A stretch of 64,000 nt of DNA from positions 434,001 to 498,000 of the forward strand of contig NW_027490222.1 in assembly GCF_050948175.1 (NCBI RefSeq). Direction: 5' to 3'. Source of the stretch: Xylocopa sonorina (Eukaryota > Arthropoda > Insecta > Hymenoptera > Apidae). Shown here piece after piece: positions 52,367-64,000 of the stretch; within the stretch, counting starts at the first letter, position 1, and each line of letters starts with the position of its first letter. Both the position numbers and the translations under genes were made by a program. The notes under the pieces are model-generated. The model worked only from the letters and a program-made list of their open reading frames with translations. It did not search any database and was not told the DNA's origin.

Positions 52367-53708
52367 CAAATGAATGTAAATGCGACACTTCCTTGCAAGG
52401 AAATAGCGTTTGCAGATGTCTACGTATCGTAGCAATAGGGTTCTAATGCTTCTTAAAACGCGATATCGCATCTCATTTCTATGTTTTATGGTAAGATATA
52501 ATATGATTTGCGAAGTATCATGTATTCCTCGTCTACACTTCAAATGAATGTAAATACGACACTTCCTTGCTAGGAACTAGCATCTGCCGATGTCTAGGTA
52601 TCGTAGCAATAGAGTTCTAATGCTACTTAAAACGCGATATCGCATCTCATTTCTATGCTTCATGGTAAGATATAATATGATTTGCGAAGTGTCATGTATT
52701 CCTCGTCTACACTTCAAATGAATGTAAATGCGACATTTCCTTGCAAGGAAATAGCGTCTGCAGATGTCTAGGTATCGTAGCAATAGAGTTCTAATGCTTC
52801 TTAAAACGCAATATCGCATGTCATTTCTATGTTTCATGGTAAGATATAACATGATTTGCGAAGTGTTATGTATTCCTCGTCTACACTTCAAATGAATGTG
52901 AATGCGATACTTCCTCGCTAGGAAATAGCGTTTGCAGATATCTACGTATCGTAGCAATAGCTTTCTAATGCTTCTTATAACGCGAAATCGAATCTCATGT
53001 TTTGTTTCATGGTATAGATATAATATGATTTGCGAAGTATCATGTATTCCTCGTCTACACTTCAAATGAATGTAAATGCGACACTTCCTTGCTAGGAAAT
53101 AGCGTCTGCAGATGTCTAGGTATCGTAGCAATAGAGTTCTAATGCTTCTTAAAACGCAATATCGCATGTCATTTCTATGTTTCATGGTAAGATATAATAT
53201 GATTTGCGAAGTGTTATGTATTCCTCGTCTACACTGCAAATGAATGTAAATGCGCCACTTCTTTGCTAGGAAATAGCGTTTGCAAATGTCTACCTATCGT
53301 AGCAATAGTGTTCCAATGCTTCTTAAAACGCGATATCGCATCTCATTTCTATGTTTCATGGTAAGATATAATATGAATTGCGAAGTGTCATGTATTCCTC
53401 GTCTACACTTCAAATGAATGTGAATGCGATACTTCCTCGCTAGGAAATAGCGTTTGCAGATATCTACGTATCGTAGCAATAGCTTTCTAATGCTTCTTAA
53501 AACGCGATATCGCATCTCATTTCTATGTTTCATGGTAAGATATAATATGATTTGCGAAGTATCACGTATTCCTCGTCTACACTTCAAATGAATGTAAATG
53601 CGACACTTCCTTGCTACGCAATAGCGTCTGCAGATGTCTACATATCGTAGCAATAGAGTTCATATGATTCTTAAAACGAGATATTGCATCTCATTTCTAT
53701 GTTTCATG
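52143..53708 (+). repeat. 9-monomer tandem, period 1566 bp, copy 1
   Basis: Offset 1566 is exactly 9 x 174. AGTATCACGTATTCC near 52168 recurs near 53734, GTTCGTATGATTC near 52267 and 53833, and the CATGTTTTGTTTCATGG variant near 52995 and 54561. The left limit is fixed at 52142, where CATGGTAAG faces CATGATAAG in the next copy. Confidence 0.85.
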
Positions 53709-55274
53709 ATAAGATATAATATGATTTGCGAAGTATCACGTATTCCTCGTCTACACTTCAAATGAATGTAAATGCGACACTTCCTTGCTACGCAATAGCG
53801 TCTGCAGATGTCTACATATCGTAGCAATAGAGTTCGTATGATTCTTAAAACGAGATATTGCATCTCATTTCTATGTTTCATGATAAGATATAATATGATT
53901 TGCGAAGTGTTATGTATTCCTCGTCTACACTTCAAATGAATGTAAATGCGACACTTCCTTGCAAGGAAATAGCGTTTGCAGATGTCTACGTATCGTAGCA
54001 ATAGGGTTCTAATGCTTCTTAAAACGCGATATCGCATCTCATTTCTATGTTTTATGGTAAGATATAATATGATTTGCGAAGTATCATGTATTCCTCGTCT
54101 ACACTTCAAATGAATGTAAATACGACACTTCCTTGCTAGGAACTAGCGTCTGCCGATGTCTAGGTATCGTAGCAATAGAGTTCTAATGCTACTTAAAACG
54201 CGATATCGCATCTCATTTCTATGCTTCATGGTAAGATATAATATGATTTGCGAAGTGTCATGTATTCCTCGTCTACACTTCAAATGAATGTAAATGCGAC
54301 ATTTCCTTGCAAGGAAATAGCGTCTGCAGATGTCTAGGTATCGTAGCAATAGAGTTCTAATGCTTCTTAAAACGCAATATCGCATGTCATTTCTATGTTT
54401 CATGGTAAGATATAACATGATTTGCGAAGTGTTATGTATTCCTCGTCTACACTTCAAATGAATGTGAATGCGATACTTCCTCGCTAGGAAATAGCGTTTG
54501 CAGATATCTACGTATCGTAGCAATAGCTTTCTAATGCTTCTTATAACGCGAAATCGAATCTCATGTTTTGTTTCATGGTATAGATATAATATGATTTGCG
54601 AAGTATCATGTATTCCTCGTCTACACTTCAAATGAATGTAAATGCGACACTTCCTTGCTAGGAAATAGCGTCTGCAGATGTCTAGGTATCGTAGCAATAG
54701 AGTTCTAATGCTTCTTAAAACGCAATATCGCATGTCATTTCTATGTTTCATGGTAAGATATAATATGATTTGCGAAGTGTTATGTATTCCTCGTCTACAC
54801 TGCAAATGAATGTAAATGCGCCACTTCTTTGCTAGGAAATAGCGTTTGCAAATGTCTACCTATCGTAGCAATAGTGTTCCAATGCTTCTTAAAACGCGAT
54901 ATCGCATCTCATTTCTATGTTTCATGGTAAGATATAATATGAATTGCGAAGTGTCATGTATTCCTCGTCTACACTTCAAATGAATGTGAATGCGATACTT
55001 CCTCGCTAGGAAATAGCGTTTGCAGATATCTACGTATCGTAGCAATAGCTTTCTAATGCTTCTTAAAACGCGATATCGCATCTCATTTCTATGTTTCATG
55101 GTAAGATATAATATGATTTGTGAAGTATCACGTATTCCTCGTCTACACTTCAAATGAATGTAAATGCGACACTTCCTTGCTACGCAATAGCGTCTGCAGA
55201 TGTCTACATATCGTAGCAATAGAGTTCATATGATTCTTAAAACGAGATATTGCATCTCATTTCTATGTTTCATG
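53709..55274 (+). repeat. 9-monomer tandem, copy 2
   Basis: It directly abuts copy 1. One visible private change is GATTTGTGAAG near 55116 for GATTTGCGAAG. Past 55274 the sequence enters GTGTTATG text, where copy 1 was followed by GTATCACG, giving the crossover junction near 53710-53740. Confidence 0.85.
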
Positions 55275-57370
55275 ATAAGATATAATATGATTTGCGAAGT
55301 GTTATGTATTCCTCGTCTACACTTCAAATGAATGTAAATGCGACACTTCCTTGCAAGGAAATAGCGTTTGCAGATGTCTACGTATCGTAGCAATAGGGTT
55401 CTAATGCTTCTTAAAACGCGATATCGCATCTCATTTCTATGTTTTATGGTAAGATATAATATGATTTGCGAAGTATCATGTATTCCTCGTCTACACTTCA
55501 AATGAATGTAAATACGACACTTCCTTGCTAGGAACTAGCGTCTGCCGATGTCTAGGTATCGTAGCAATAGAGTTCTAATGCTACTTAAAACGCGATATCG
55601 CATCTCATTTCTATGCTTCATGGTAAGATATAATATGATTTGCGAAGTGTTATGTATTCCTCGTCTACGATTCAAATGAATGTAAATGCGACACTTCCTT
55701 GCAAGGAAATAGCGTTTGCAGATGTCTACGTACCGTAGCAATAGAGTTCTAATGCTTCTTAAAACGCGATATCGCATCTCATTTCTGTGTTTCATGGTAA
55801 GATATAATATGATTTGCGAAGTGTTATGTATTCCTCGCCTACACTTCAAATGAATGTAAATGCGACACTTCCTTGCAAGGAAATAGCGATTGCAGATGTC
55901 TACGTATCGTAGCAATAGCTTTCTAATGCTTCTTAAAACGCGATATCGCATCTCATTTCTATGTTTCATGGTAAGATATAATATGATTTGGGAAGTGTTA
56001 TGTATTCCTCGCCTACACTTCAAATGAATGTAAATGCGACACTTCCTTGCAAGGAAATAGCGATTGCAGATGTCTACGTATCGTAGCAATAGTGTTCACA
56101 TGATTCTTAAAACGCGATATCGCATCTCATTTCTATGTTTCATGGTAAGATATAACATGATTTGCGAAGTGTTATGTATTCCTCGTCTACACTTCAAATG
56201 AATGTGAATGCGATACTTCCTCGCTAGGAAATAACGTTTGCACATATCTACGTATCGTAGCAATAGCTTTCTAATGATTCTTAAAACGCGATATCGAATC
56301 TCATTTCTATGTTTCATGGTATAGATATAATATGATTTGCGATGTATCATGTATTCCTTGTCTACACTTCAAATGAATGTAAATGCGACACTTCCTTGCT
56401 AGGAAATAGCGTCTGCAGATGTCTAGGTATCGTAGCAATAGAGTTCAAATGCTTCTTAAAACGAGATATTGCATCTCATATCTATGTTTCATTATAAGGT
56501 ATAATATTGATTGCGAAGTGTTATGCATTCCTCGTCTACGTTTAAAATGAATGTAAATGCGACACTTCCATGCAAGGAAATAACGTTTGCAGATGTCTAC
56601 GTATCGTAGCAATAGGGTTCTAATGCTTCTTAAAACGCGATATCGCATCTCATTTCTATGTTTCATGGTAAGATATAATATGATTTGCGAAGTGTTATGT
56701 ATTCCTCGTCTACACTTCAAATTAATGTAAATGCGACACTTCTTTGCTAGGAAATAGCGTTTGCAAATGTCTACCTGTCGTAGCAGTAGTGTTCTAATGC
56801 TTCTTAAAACGCGATATCGCATCTCATTTCTATGTTTCATGGTAAGATATAATATGATTTGCGAAGTATCATGTATTCCTCGTCTACACTTCAAATGAAT
56901 GTAAATGCGACACTTCCTTGCTAGGAAATAGCGTCTGCCGATGTCTAGGTATCGTAGCAATAGAGTTCGAATGCTACTTAAAACGCGATATCGCATCTCA
57001 TTTCTATGCTTCATGGAAAGATATAATATGATTTGCGAAGTGTTATGTATTCCTCGTCTACTCTTCAAATGAATGTAAATGCGACACTTCCTTGCAAGGA
57101 AATAGCGATTGCAGATGTGTACGTATCGTGGCAATAGAGTTCATATGATTCTTAAAACGCGATATCGCATCTCATTTCTATGTTTCATGGTAAGATATAA
57201 CATGATTTGCGAAGTGTTATGTACTCCTCGTCTACACTTCAAATGAATGTGAATGCGATACTTCCTCGCTAGGAAATAGCGTTTGCAGATGTCTACGCAT
57301 CGTAGCAATAGCTTTCTAATGCTTCTTAAAACGCGATATCGAATCTCATTTCTATGTTTCATGGTAAGAT
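54066..57370 (+). repeat. 21-monomer HOR, period 3655 bp, copy 1
   Basis: Offset 3655 (21 x 174 plus 1) joins this to 57721-61025. Markers: GTTCACATGATTC (56096, 59751), AAATAACGTTTGCACATATC (56230, 59885), TTCATTATAAGGTATAATATTG (near 56490, 60145), GTAGCAGTAG (near 56780, 60435) and CTACGCATCGTAG (near 57294, 60949). It overlaps the second 9-monomer copy, so that tandem was already present when the 21-monomer block was copied. Confidence 0.85.
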
Positions 57371-57720
57371 ATAATATGAATTGCGAAGTGTCATGTATTC
57401 CTCGTCTACACTTCAAATGAATGTGAATGCGATACTTCCTCGCTAGGAAATAGCGTTTGCAGATATCTACGTATCGTAGCAATAGCTTTCTAATGCTTCT
57501 TAAAACGCGATATCGCATCTCATTTCTATGTTTCATGGTAAGATATAATATGATTTGCGAAGTATCACGTATTCCTCGTCTACACTTCAAATGAATGTAA
57601 ATGCGACACTTCCTTGCTACGCAATAGCGTCTGCAGATGTCTACATATCGTAGCAATAGAGTTCATATGATTCTTAAAACGAGATATTGCATCTCATTTC
57701 TATGTTTCATGATAAGATAT

Positions 57721-60700
57721 AATATGATTTGCGAAGTATCATGTATTCCTCGTCTACACTTCAAATGAATGTAAATACGACACTTCCTTGCTAGGAACTA
57801 GCGTCTGCCGATGTCTAGGTATCGTAGCAATAGAGTTCTAATGCTACTTAAAACGCGATATCGCATCTCATTTCTATGCTTCATGGTAAGATATAATATG
57901 ATTTGCGAAGTGTCATGTATTCCTCGTCTACACTTCAAATGAATGTAAATGCGACATTTCCTTGCAAGGAAATAGCGTCTGCAGATGTCTAGGTATCGTA
58001 GCAATAGAGTTCTAATGCTTCTTAAAACGCAATATCGCATGTCATTTCTATGTTTCATGGTAAGATATAACATGATTTGCGAAGTGTTATGTATTCCTCG
58101 TCTACACTTCAAATGAATGTGAATGCGATACTTCCTCGCTAGGAAATAGCGTTTGCAGATATCTACGTATCGTAGCAATAGCTTTCTAATGCTTCTTATA
58201 ACGCGAAATCGAATCTCATGTTTTGTTTCATGGTATAGATATAATATGATTTGCGAAGTATCATGTATTCCTCGTCTACACTTCAAATGAATGTAAATGC
58301 GACACTTCCTTGCTAGGAAATAGCGTCTGCAGATGTCTAGGTATCGTAGCAATAGAGTTCTAATGCTTCTTAAAACGCAATATCGCATGTCATTTCTATG
58401 TTTCATGGTAAGATATAATATGATTTGCGAAGTGTTATGTATTCCTCGTCTACACTGCAAATGAATGTAAATGCGCCACTTCTTTGCTAGGAAATAGCGT
58501 TTGCAAATGTCTACCTATCGTAGCAATAGTGTTCCAATGCTTCTTAAAACGCGATATCGCATCTCATTTCTATGTTTCATGGTAAGATATAATATGAATT
58601 GCGAAGTGTCATGTATTCCTCGTCTACACTTCAAATGAATGTGAATGCGATACTTCCTCGCTAGGAAATAGCGTTTGCAGATATCTACGTATCGTAGCAA
58701 TAGCTTTCTAATGCTTCTTAAAACGCGATATCGCATCTCATTTCTATGTTTCATGGTAAGATATAATATGATTTGCGAAGTATCACGTATTCCTCGTCTA
58801 CACTTCAAATGAATGTAAATGCGACACTTCCTTGCTACGCAATAGCGTCTGCAGATGTCTACATATCGTAGCAATAGAGTTCATATGATTCTTAAAACGA
58901 GATATTGCATCTCATTTCTATGTTTCATGATAAGATATAATATGATTTGCGAAGTGTTATGTATTCCTCGTCTACACTTCAAATGAATGTAAATGCGACA
59001 CTTCCTTGCAAGGAAATAGCGTTTGCAGATGTCTACGTATCGTAGCAATAGGGTTCTAATGCTTCTTAAAACGCGATATCGCATCTCATTTCTATGTTTT
59101 ATGGTAAGATATAATATGATTTGCGAAGTATCATGTATTCCTCGTCTACACTTCAAATGAATGTAAATACGACACTTCCTTGCTAGGAACTAGCGTCTGC
59201 CGATGTCTAGGTATCGTAGCAATAGAGTTCTAATGCTACTTAAAACGCGATATCGCATCTCATTTCTATGCTTCATGGTAAGATATAATATGATTTGCGA
59301 AGTGTTATGTATTCCTCGTCTACGATTCAAATGAATGTAAATGCGACACTTCCTTGCAAGGAAATAGCGTTTGCAGATGTCTACGTACCGTAGCAATAGA
59401 GTTCTAATGCTTCTTAAAACGCGATATCGCATCTCATTTCTGTGTTTCATGGTAAGATATAATATGATTTGCGAAGTGTTATGTATTCCTCGCCTACACT
59501 TCAAATGAATGTAAATGCGACACTTCCTTGCAAGGAAATAGCGATTGCAGATGTCTACGTATCGTAGCAATAGCTTTCTAATGCTTCTTAAAACGCGATA
59601 TCGCATCTCATTTCTATGTTTCATGGTAAGATATAATATGATTTGGGAAGTGTTATGTATTCCTCGCCTACACTTCAAATGAATGTAAATGCGACACTTC
59701 CTTGCAAGGAAATAGCGATTGCAGATGTCTACGTATCGTAGCAATAGTGTTCACATGATTCTTAAAACGCGATATCGCATCTCATTTCTATGTTTCATGG
59801 TAAGATATAACATGATTTGCGAAGTGTTATGTATTCCTCGTCTACACTTCAAATGAATGTGAATGCGATACTTCCTCGCTAGGAAATAACGTTTGCACAT
59901 ATCTACGTATCGTAGCAATAGCTTTCTAATGATTCTTAAAACGCGATATCGAATCTCATTTCTATGTTTCATGGTATAGATATAATATGATTTGCGATGT
60001 ATCATGTATTCCTTGTCTACACTTCAAATGAATGTAAAAGCGACACTTCCTTGCTAGGAAATAGCGTCTGCAGATGTCTAGGTATCGTAGCAATAGAGTT
60101 CAAATGCTTCTTAAAACGAGATATTGCATCTCATATCTATGTTTCATTATAAGGTATAATATTGATTGCGAAGTGTTATGCATTCCTCGTCTACGTTTAA
60201 AATGAATGTAAATGCGACACTTCCATGCAAGGAAATAACGTTTGCAGATGTCTACGTATCGTAGCAATAGGGTTCTAATGCTTCTTAAAACGCGATATCG
60301 CATCTCATTTCTATGTTTCATGGTAAGATATAATATGATTTGCGAAGTGTTATGTATTCCTCGTCTACACTTCAAATTATTGTAAATGCGACACTTCTTT
60401 GCTAGGAAATAGCGTTTGCAAATGTCTACCTATCGTAGCAGTAGTGTTCTAATGCTTCTTAAAACGCGATATCGCATCTCATTTCTATGTTTCATGGTAA
60501 GATATAATATGATTTGCGAAGTATCATGTATTCCTCGTCTACACTTCAAATGAATGTAAATGCGACACTTCCTTGCTAGGAAATAGCGTCTGCCGATGTC
60601 TAGGTATCGTAGCAATAGAGTTCGAATGCTACTTAAAACGCGATATCGCATCTCATTTCTATGCTTCATGGAAAGATATAATATGATTTGCGAAGTGTTA

Positions 60701-61025
60701 TGTATTCCTCGTCTACTCTTCAAATGAATGTAAATGCGACACTTCCTTGCAAGGAAATAGCGATTGCAGATGTGTACGTATCGTGGCAATAGAGTTCATA
60801 TGATTCTTAAAACGCGATATCGCATCTCATTTCTATGTTTCATGGTAAGATATAACATGATTTGCGAAGTGTTATGTACTCCTCGTCTACACTTCAAATG
60901 AATGTGAATGCGATACTTCCTCGCTAGGAAATAGCGTTTGCAGATGTCTACGCATCGTAGCAATAGCTTTCTAATGCTTCTTAAAACGCGATATCGAATC
61001 TCATTTCTATGTTTCATGGTAAGAT
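57721..61025 (+). repeat. 21-monomer HOR, period 3655 bp, copy 2
   Basis: Nearly identical to copy 1, with single differences such as TGTAAAAGCGAC near 60037 for TGTAAATGCGAC. It ends where ATGAATTGCGAAGTGTC of copy 1 (57377) is replaced by ATGATTTGCGAAGTATC (61032). The two monomers between the copies, about 57370-57720, resemble 54950-55290. Confidence 0.85.
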
Positions 61026-64000
61026 ATAATATGATTTGCGAAGTATCATGTATTCCTCGTCTACACTTCAAATGAATGTAAATGCGACACTTCCTTGCTA
61101 GGAAATAGCGTCTGCCGATGTCTAGGTATCGTAGCAATAGAGTTCTAATGCTTCTTAAAACGCAATATCGCATGTCATTTCTATGTTTCATGGTAAGATG
61201 TAATATGATTTGCGAAGTGTTATGTATTCCTCGCCTACACTTCAAATGAATGTAAATGCGACACTTCCTTGCAAGGAAATAGCGATTGCAGATGTCTACG
61301 TATCGTAGCAATAGAGTTCATATGATTCTTAAAACGCGATCTCGCATCTCATTTCTATGTTTCATGGTAAGATATAACATGATTTGCGAAGTGTTATGTA
61401 TTCCTCGTCTACACTTCAAATGAATGTGAATGCGATACTTCCTCGCTAGGAAATAGCGTTTGCAGATATCTACGTGTCGTAGCAATAGCTTTCTAATGCT
61501 TCTTAAAACGCGACATCGAATCTCATTTCTATGTTTCATGGTATAGATATAATATGATTTGCGAAGGATCATGTATTCCTCGTCTACACTTCAAATGAAT
61601 GTAAATGCGACACTTCCTTGCTAGGAAATAGCTTTTGCAGATGTCTACGTATCGAAGCAATAGAGTTCAAACGCTTCTTAAAACGAGATATTGCATCTCA
61701 TATCTATGTTTCATGATGAGATATAATATTCATTGCGAAGTGTTATGCATTCCCCGTCTACGATTCAAATGAATGTAAATGTGACACTTCCTTGCAGGGA
61801 AATAGCGTTTGCAGATGTCTACGTATCGTAGCAATAGAGTTCTAATGCTTCTTAAAACGCGATATCGCATCTCATTTCTATGTTTCATGGTAAGATATAA
61901 TATGATTTGCGAAGTGTTATGTATTCCTCGCCTACACTTCAAATGAATGTAAATGCGACACTTCTTTGCTAGGAAATAGCGTTTGCAAATGTCTACCTAT
62001 CGTAGCAATAGTGTTCTAATGCTTCTTAAAACGCGATATCGCATCTCATTTCTATGTTTCATGGTAAGATATAATATGATTTGCGAAGTGTTATGTATTC
62101 CTCGTCTACATTTCAAATGAAAGTAAATGCGACACTTCCTTGCAAGGAAATAGCGATTGCAGATGTCTACGTATCGTAGCAATAGAGTTCATATGATTCT
62201 TAAAACGCGATATCGCATCTCATTTCTATGTTTCATGGTAAGATATAACATGATTTGCGAAGTGTTATGTATTCCTCGTCTACACTTCAAATGAATGTGA
62301 ATGCGATACTTACTCGCTAGGAAACAGCGTTTGCAGATATCTACGTTTCGTAGCAATAGCTTTCTAATGCTTCTTAAAACGCGATATCGAATCTCATTTC
62401 TATGTTTCATGGTATAGATATAATATGATTTGAGGAAGTATCATGTATTCCTCGTCTACACTTCAAATGAATGTAAATGCGACACTTCCTTGCTAGGAAA
62501 TAGCGTCTGCAGATGTCTAGGTATCGTAGCAATAGAGTTCTAATGCTTCTTAAAACGCAATATCGCATGTCATTTCTATGTTTCATGGTAAGATATAATA
62601 TGATTTGCGAAGTGTTATGTATTCCTCGTCTACACTTCAAATGAATGTAAATGCGACACTTCTTTGCTAGGAAATAGCGTTTGCAAATGTCTACCTATCG
62701 TAGCAATAGTGTTCTAATGCTTCTTAAAACGCGATATCGCATCTCATTTCTATGTTTCATGGTAAGATATAATATGATTTGCGAGGTGTCATGTATTCCT
62801 CGTCTACACTTCAAATGAATGTGAATGCGATACTTCCTCGCTAGGAAATAGCGTTTGCAGATATCTACGTATCGTAGCAATAGCTTTCTAATGCTTCTTA
62901 AAACGCGATATCGCATCTCATTTCTATGTTTCATGGTAAGATATAATATGATTTGCGAAGTATCATGTATTCCTCGTCTACACTTCAAATGAATGTAAAT
63001 GCGACACTTCCTTGCTAGGAAGTAGCGTCTGCCGATGTCTAGGTATCGTAGCAATAGAGTTCTAATGCTACTTAAAACGCGATATCGCATCTCATTTCTA
63101 TGCTTCATGGTAAGATATAATATGATTTGCGAAGTGTTATGTATTCCTCGTCTACGATTCAAATGAATGTAAATGCAACACTTCCTTGCAAGGAAATAGC
63201 GTTTGCAGATGTCTACGTATCGTAGCAATAGAGTTCTAATGCTTCTTAAAACGCGATATCGCATCTCATTTCTATGTTTCATGGTAAGATATAATATGAT
63301 TTGCGAAGTGTTATGTATTCCTCGCCTACACATCAAATGAATGTAAATGCGACACTTCCTTGCAAGGAAATAGCGATTGCAGATGTCTACGTATTGTAGC
63401 AATAGAGTTCATATGATTCTTAAAACGCGATATCGCATCTCATTTCTATGTTTCATGGTAAGATATAACATGATTTGCGAAGTGTTATGTATTCCTCGTC
63501 TACACTTCAAATGATTGTGAATGCGATACTTCCTCGCTAGGAAATAGCGTTTGCAGATATCTACGTGTCGTAGCAATAGCTTTCTAATGCTTCTTAAAAC
63601 GCGATATCGAATCTCATTTCTATGTTTCATGGTATAGATATAATATGATTTGCGAAGGATCATGTATTCCTCGTCTACACTTCAAATGAATGTAAATGCG
63701 ACACTTCCTTGCTAGGGAATAGCTTTTGCAGATGTCTACGTATCGAAGCAATAGAGTTCAAACGCTTCTTAAAACGAGATATTGCATCTCATATCTATGT
63801 TTCATGATGAGATATAATATTCATTGCGAAGTGTTATGCATTCCCCGTCTACGATTCAAATGAATGTAAATGTGACACTTCCTTGCAGGGAAATAGCGTT
63901 TGCAAATGTCTACCTATCGCAGCAATGGTGTTCTAATGCTTCTTAAAACGCGATATCGCATCTCATTTCTATGTTTCATGGTAAGATATAATATGATTTG
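61025..64000 (+). repeat. 12-monomer duplication at the window end (offset 2091)
   Basis: AAACGCTTC at 61669 recurs at 63760, offset 2091 (12 x 174 plus 3), with shared GCGAAGGATCATG, ATAGCTTTTGCAG, CATGATGAG and CATTCCCCG. The same group lies at 50530 (offset 11139). The array runs off the window end without any change of sequence class. Confidence 0.78.

Larger units (their letters stand above)
1..64000 (+). repeat. 174-bp satellite DNA array filling the window
   Basis: Landmarks such as the GCGATATCGC core and the TTTCATGGTAAG segment recur every 174 bp (for example ATGGTA or ATGATA at 111, 285, 459), with occasional 1-3 bp slips. Every monomer I read lies in the same orientation. No non-satellite sequence interrupts the array apart from a 100-N gap. 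Neighbouring monomers differ at several positions, but monomers one HOR period away are nearly identical, the mark of a higher-order organised satellite. The length is close to a nucleosome repeat, as for many centromeric satellites. A centromeric or pericentromeric location is inference; subtelomeric or B-chromosome arrays remain possible. Strand is arbitrary. No gene is supported anywhere in the window. Confidence 0.98.

Noticed and set aside
1..64000. CRISPR array
   Set aside because: The repeated unit is 174 bp and abuts the next copy with no unique spacers; no cas-like gene is present.

Overview
The window is satellite DNA from end to end. A monomer of about 174 bp repeats head to tail in one orientation for the whole 64 kb, roughly 367 copies. 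The only interruption is one 100-N assembly gap at 46297-46396. I see no protein gene, RNA gene, transposon, CRISPR array or unique sequence. The many long reading frames on the minus strand are by-products: 174 is 3 x 58, and one antisense frame of the monomer has no stop, so it stays open until an indel or substitution closes it.

This is eukaryotic heterochromatin, most plausibly centromeric or pericentromeric, though subtelomeric or B-chromosome arrays look alike. By hand count a typical monomer is about 36% G+C. It carries about 9 CpG where base composition predicts about 6, so CpG is not depleted. That argues against a heavily CpG-methylated germ line (vertebrates, most plants) and fits a weakly methylated lineage such as many insects. 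I do not recognise the satellite and cannot name the species.

The array is a mosaic of higher-order repeats (HORs), blocks of several monomers duplicated as units. (1) 1-9.1 kb: 25-monomer unit, period 4352 bp. (2) 9.1-12.4 kb: recombinant pieces of that unit. (3) 12.4-25.8 kb: heterogeneous monomers with 11-, 12-, 23- and 26-monomer duplications and a tandem dimer. (4) 25.8-32.9 kb: 19-monomer unit, period 3305 bp. (5) 34.6-36.8 kb: 5-monomer unit, period 870 bp. (6) 37.7-42.5 kb: re-used pieces of block 4 in a 13-monomer tandem, period 2261 bp. (7) 42.3-46.3 kb: a copy of 31.7-34.6 kb displaced by 10612 bp. (8) After the gap, 46.4-64 kb: a different set of monomer variants in 14-, 9-, 21- and 12-monomer duplications. 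This is the pattern expected from repeated unequal crossover and segmental amplification.

A typical monomer carries four dyad symmetries: a 14-bp perfect palindrome, a 10-bp palindrome with an EcoRV site, a 5-bp-stem hairpin and a 7-bp inverted repeat with a 16-nt spacer. I found no CENP-B box in the typical monomer. Offsets were read by hand from shared diagnostic variants. Block edges are good to tens of bases unless stated otherwise.
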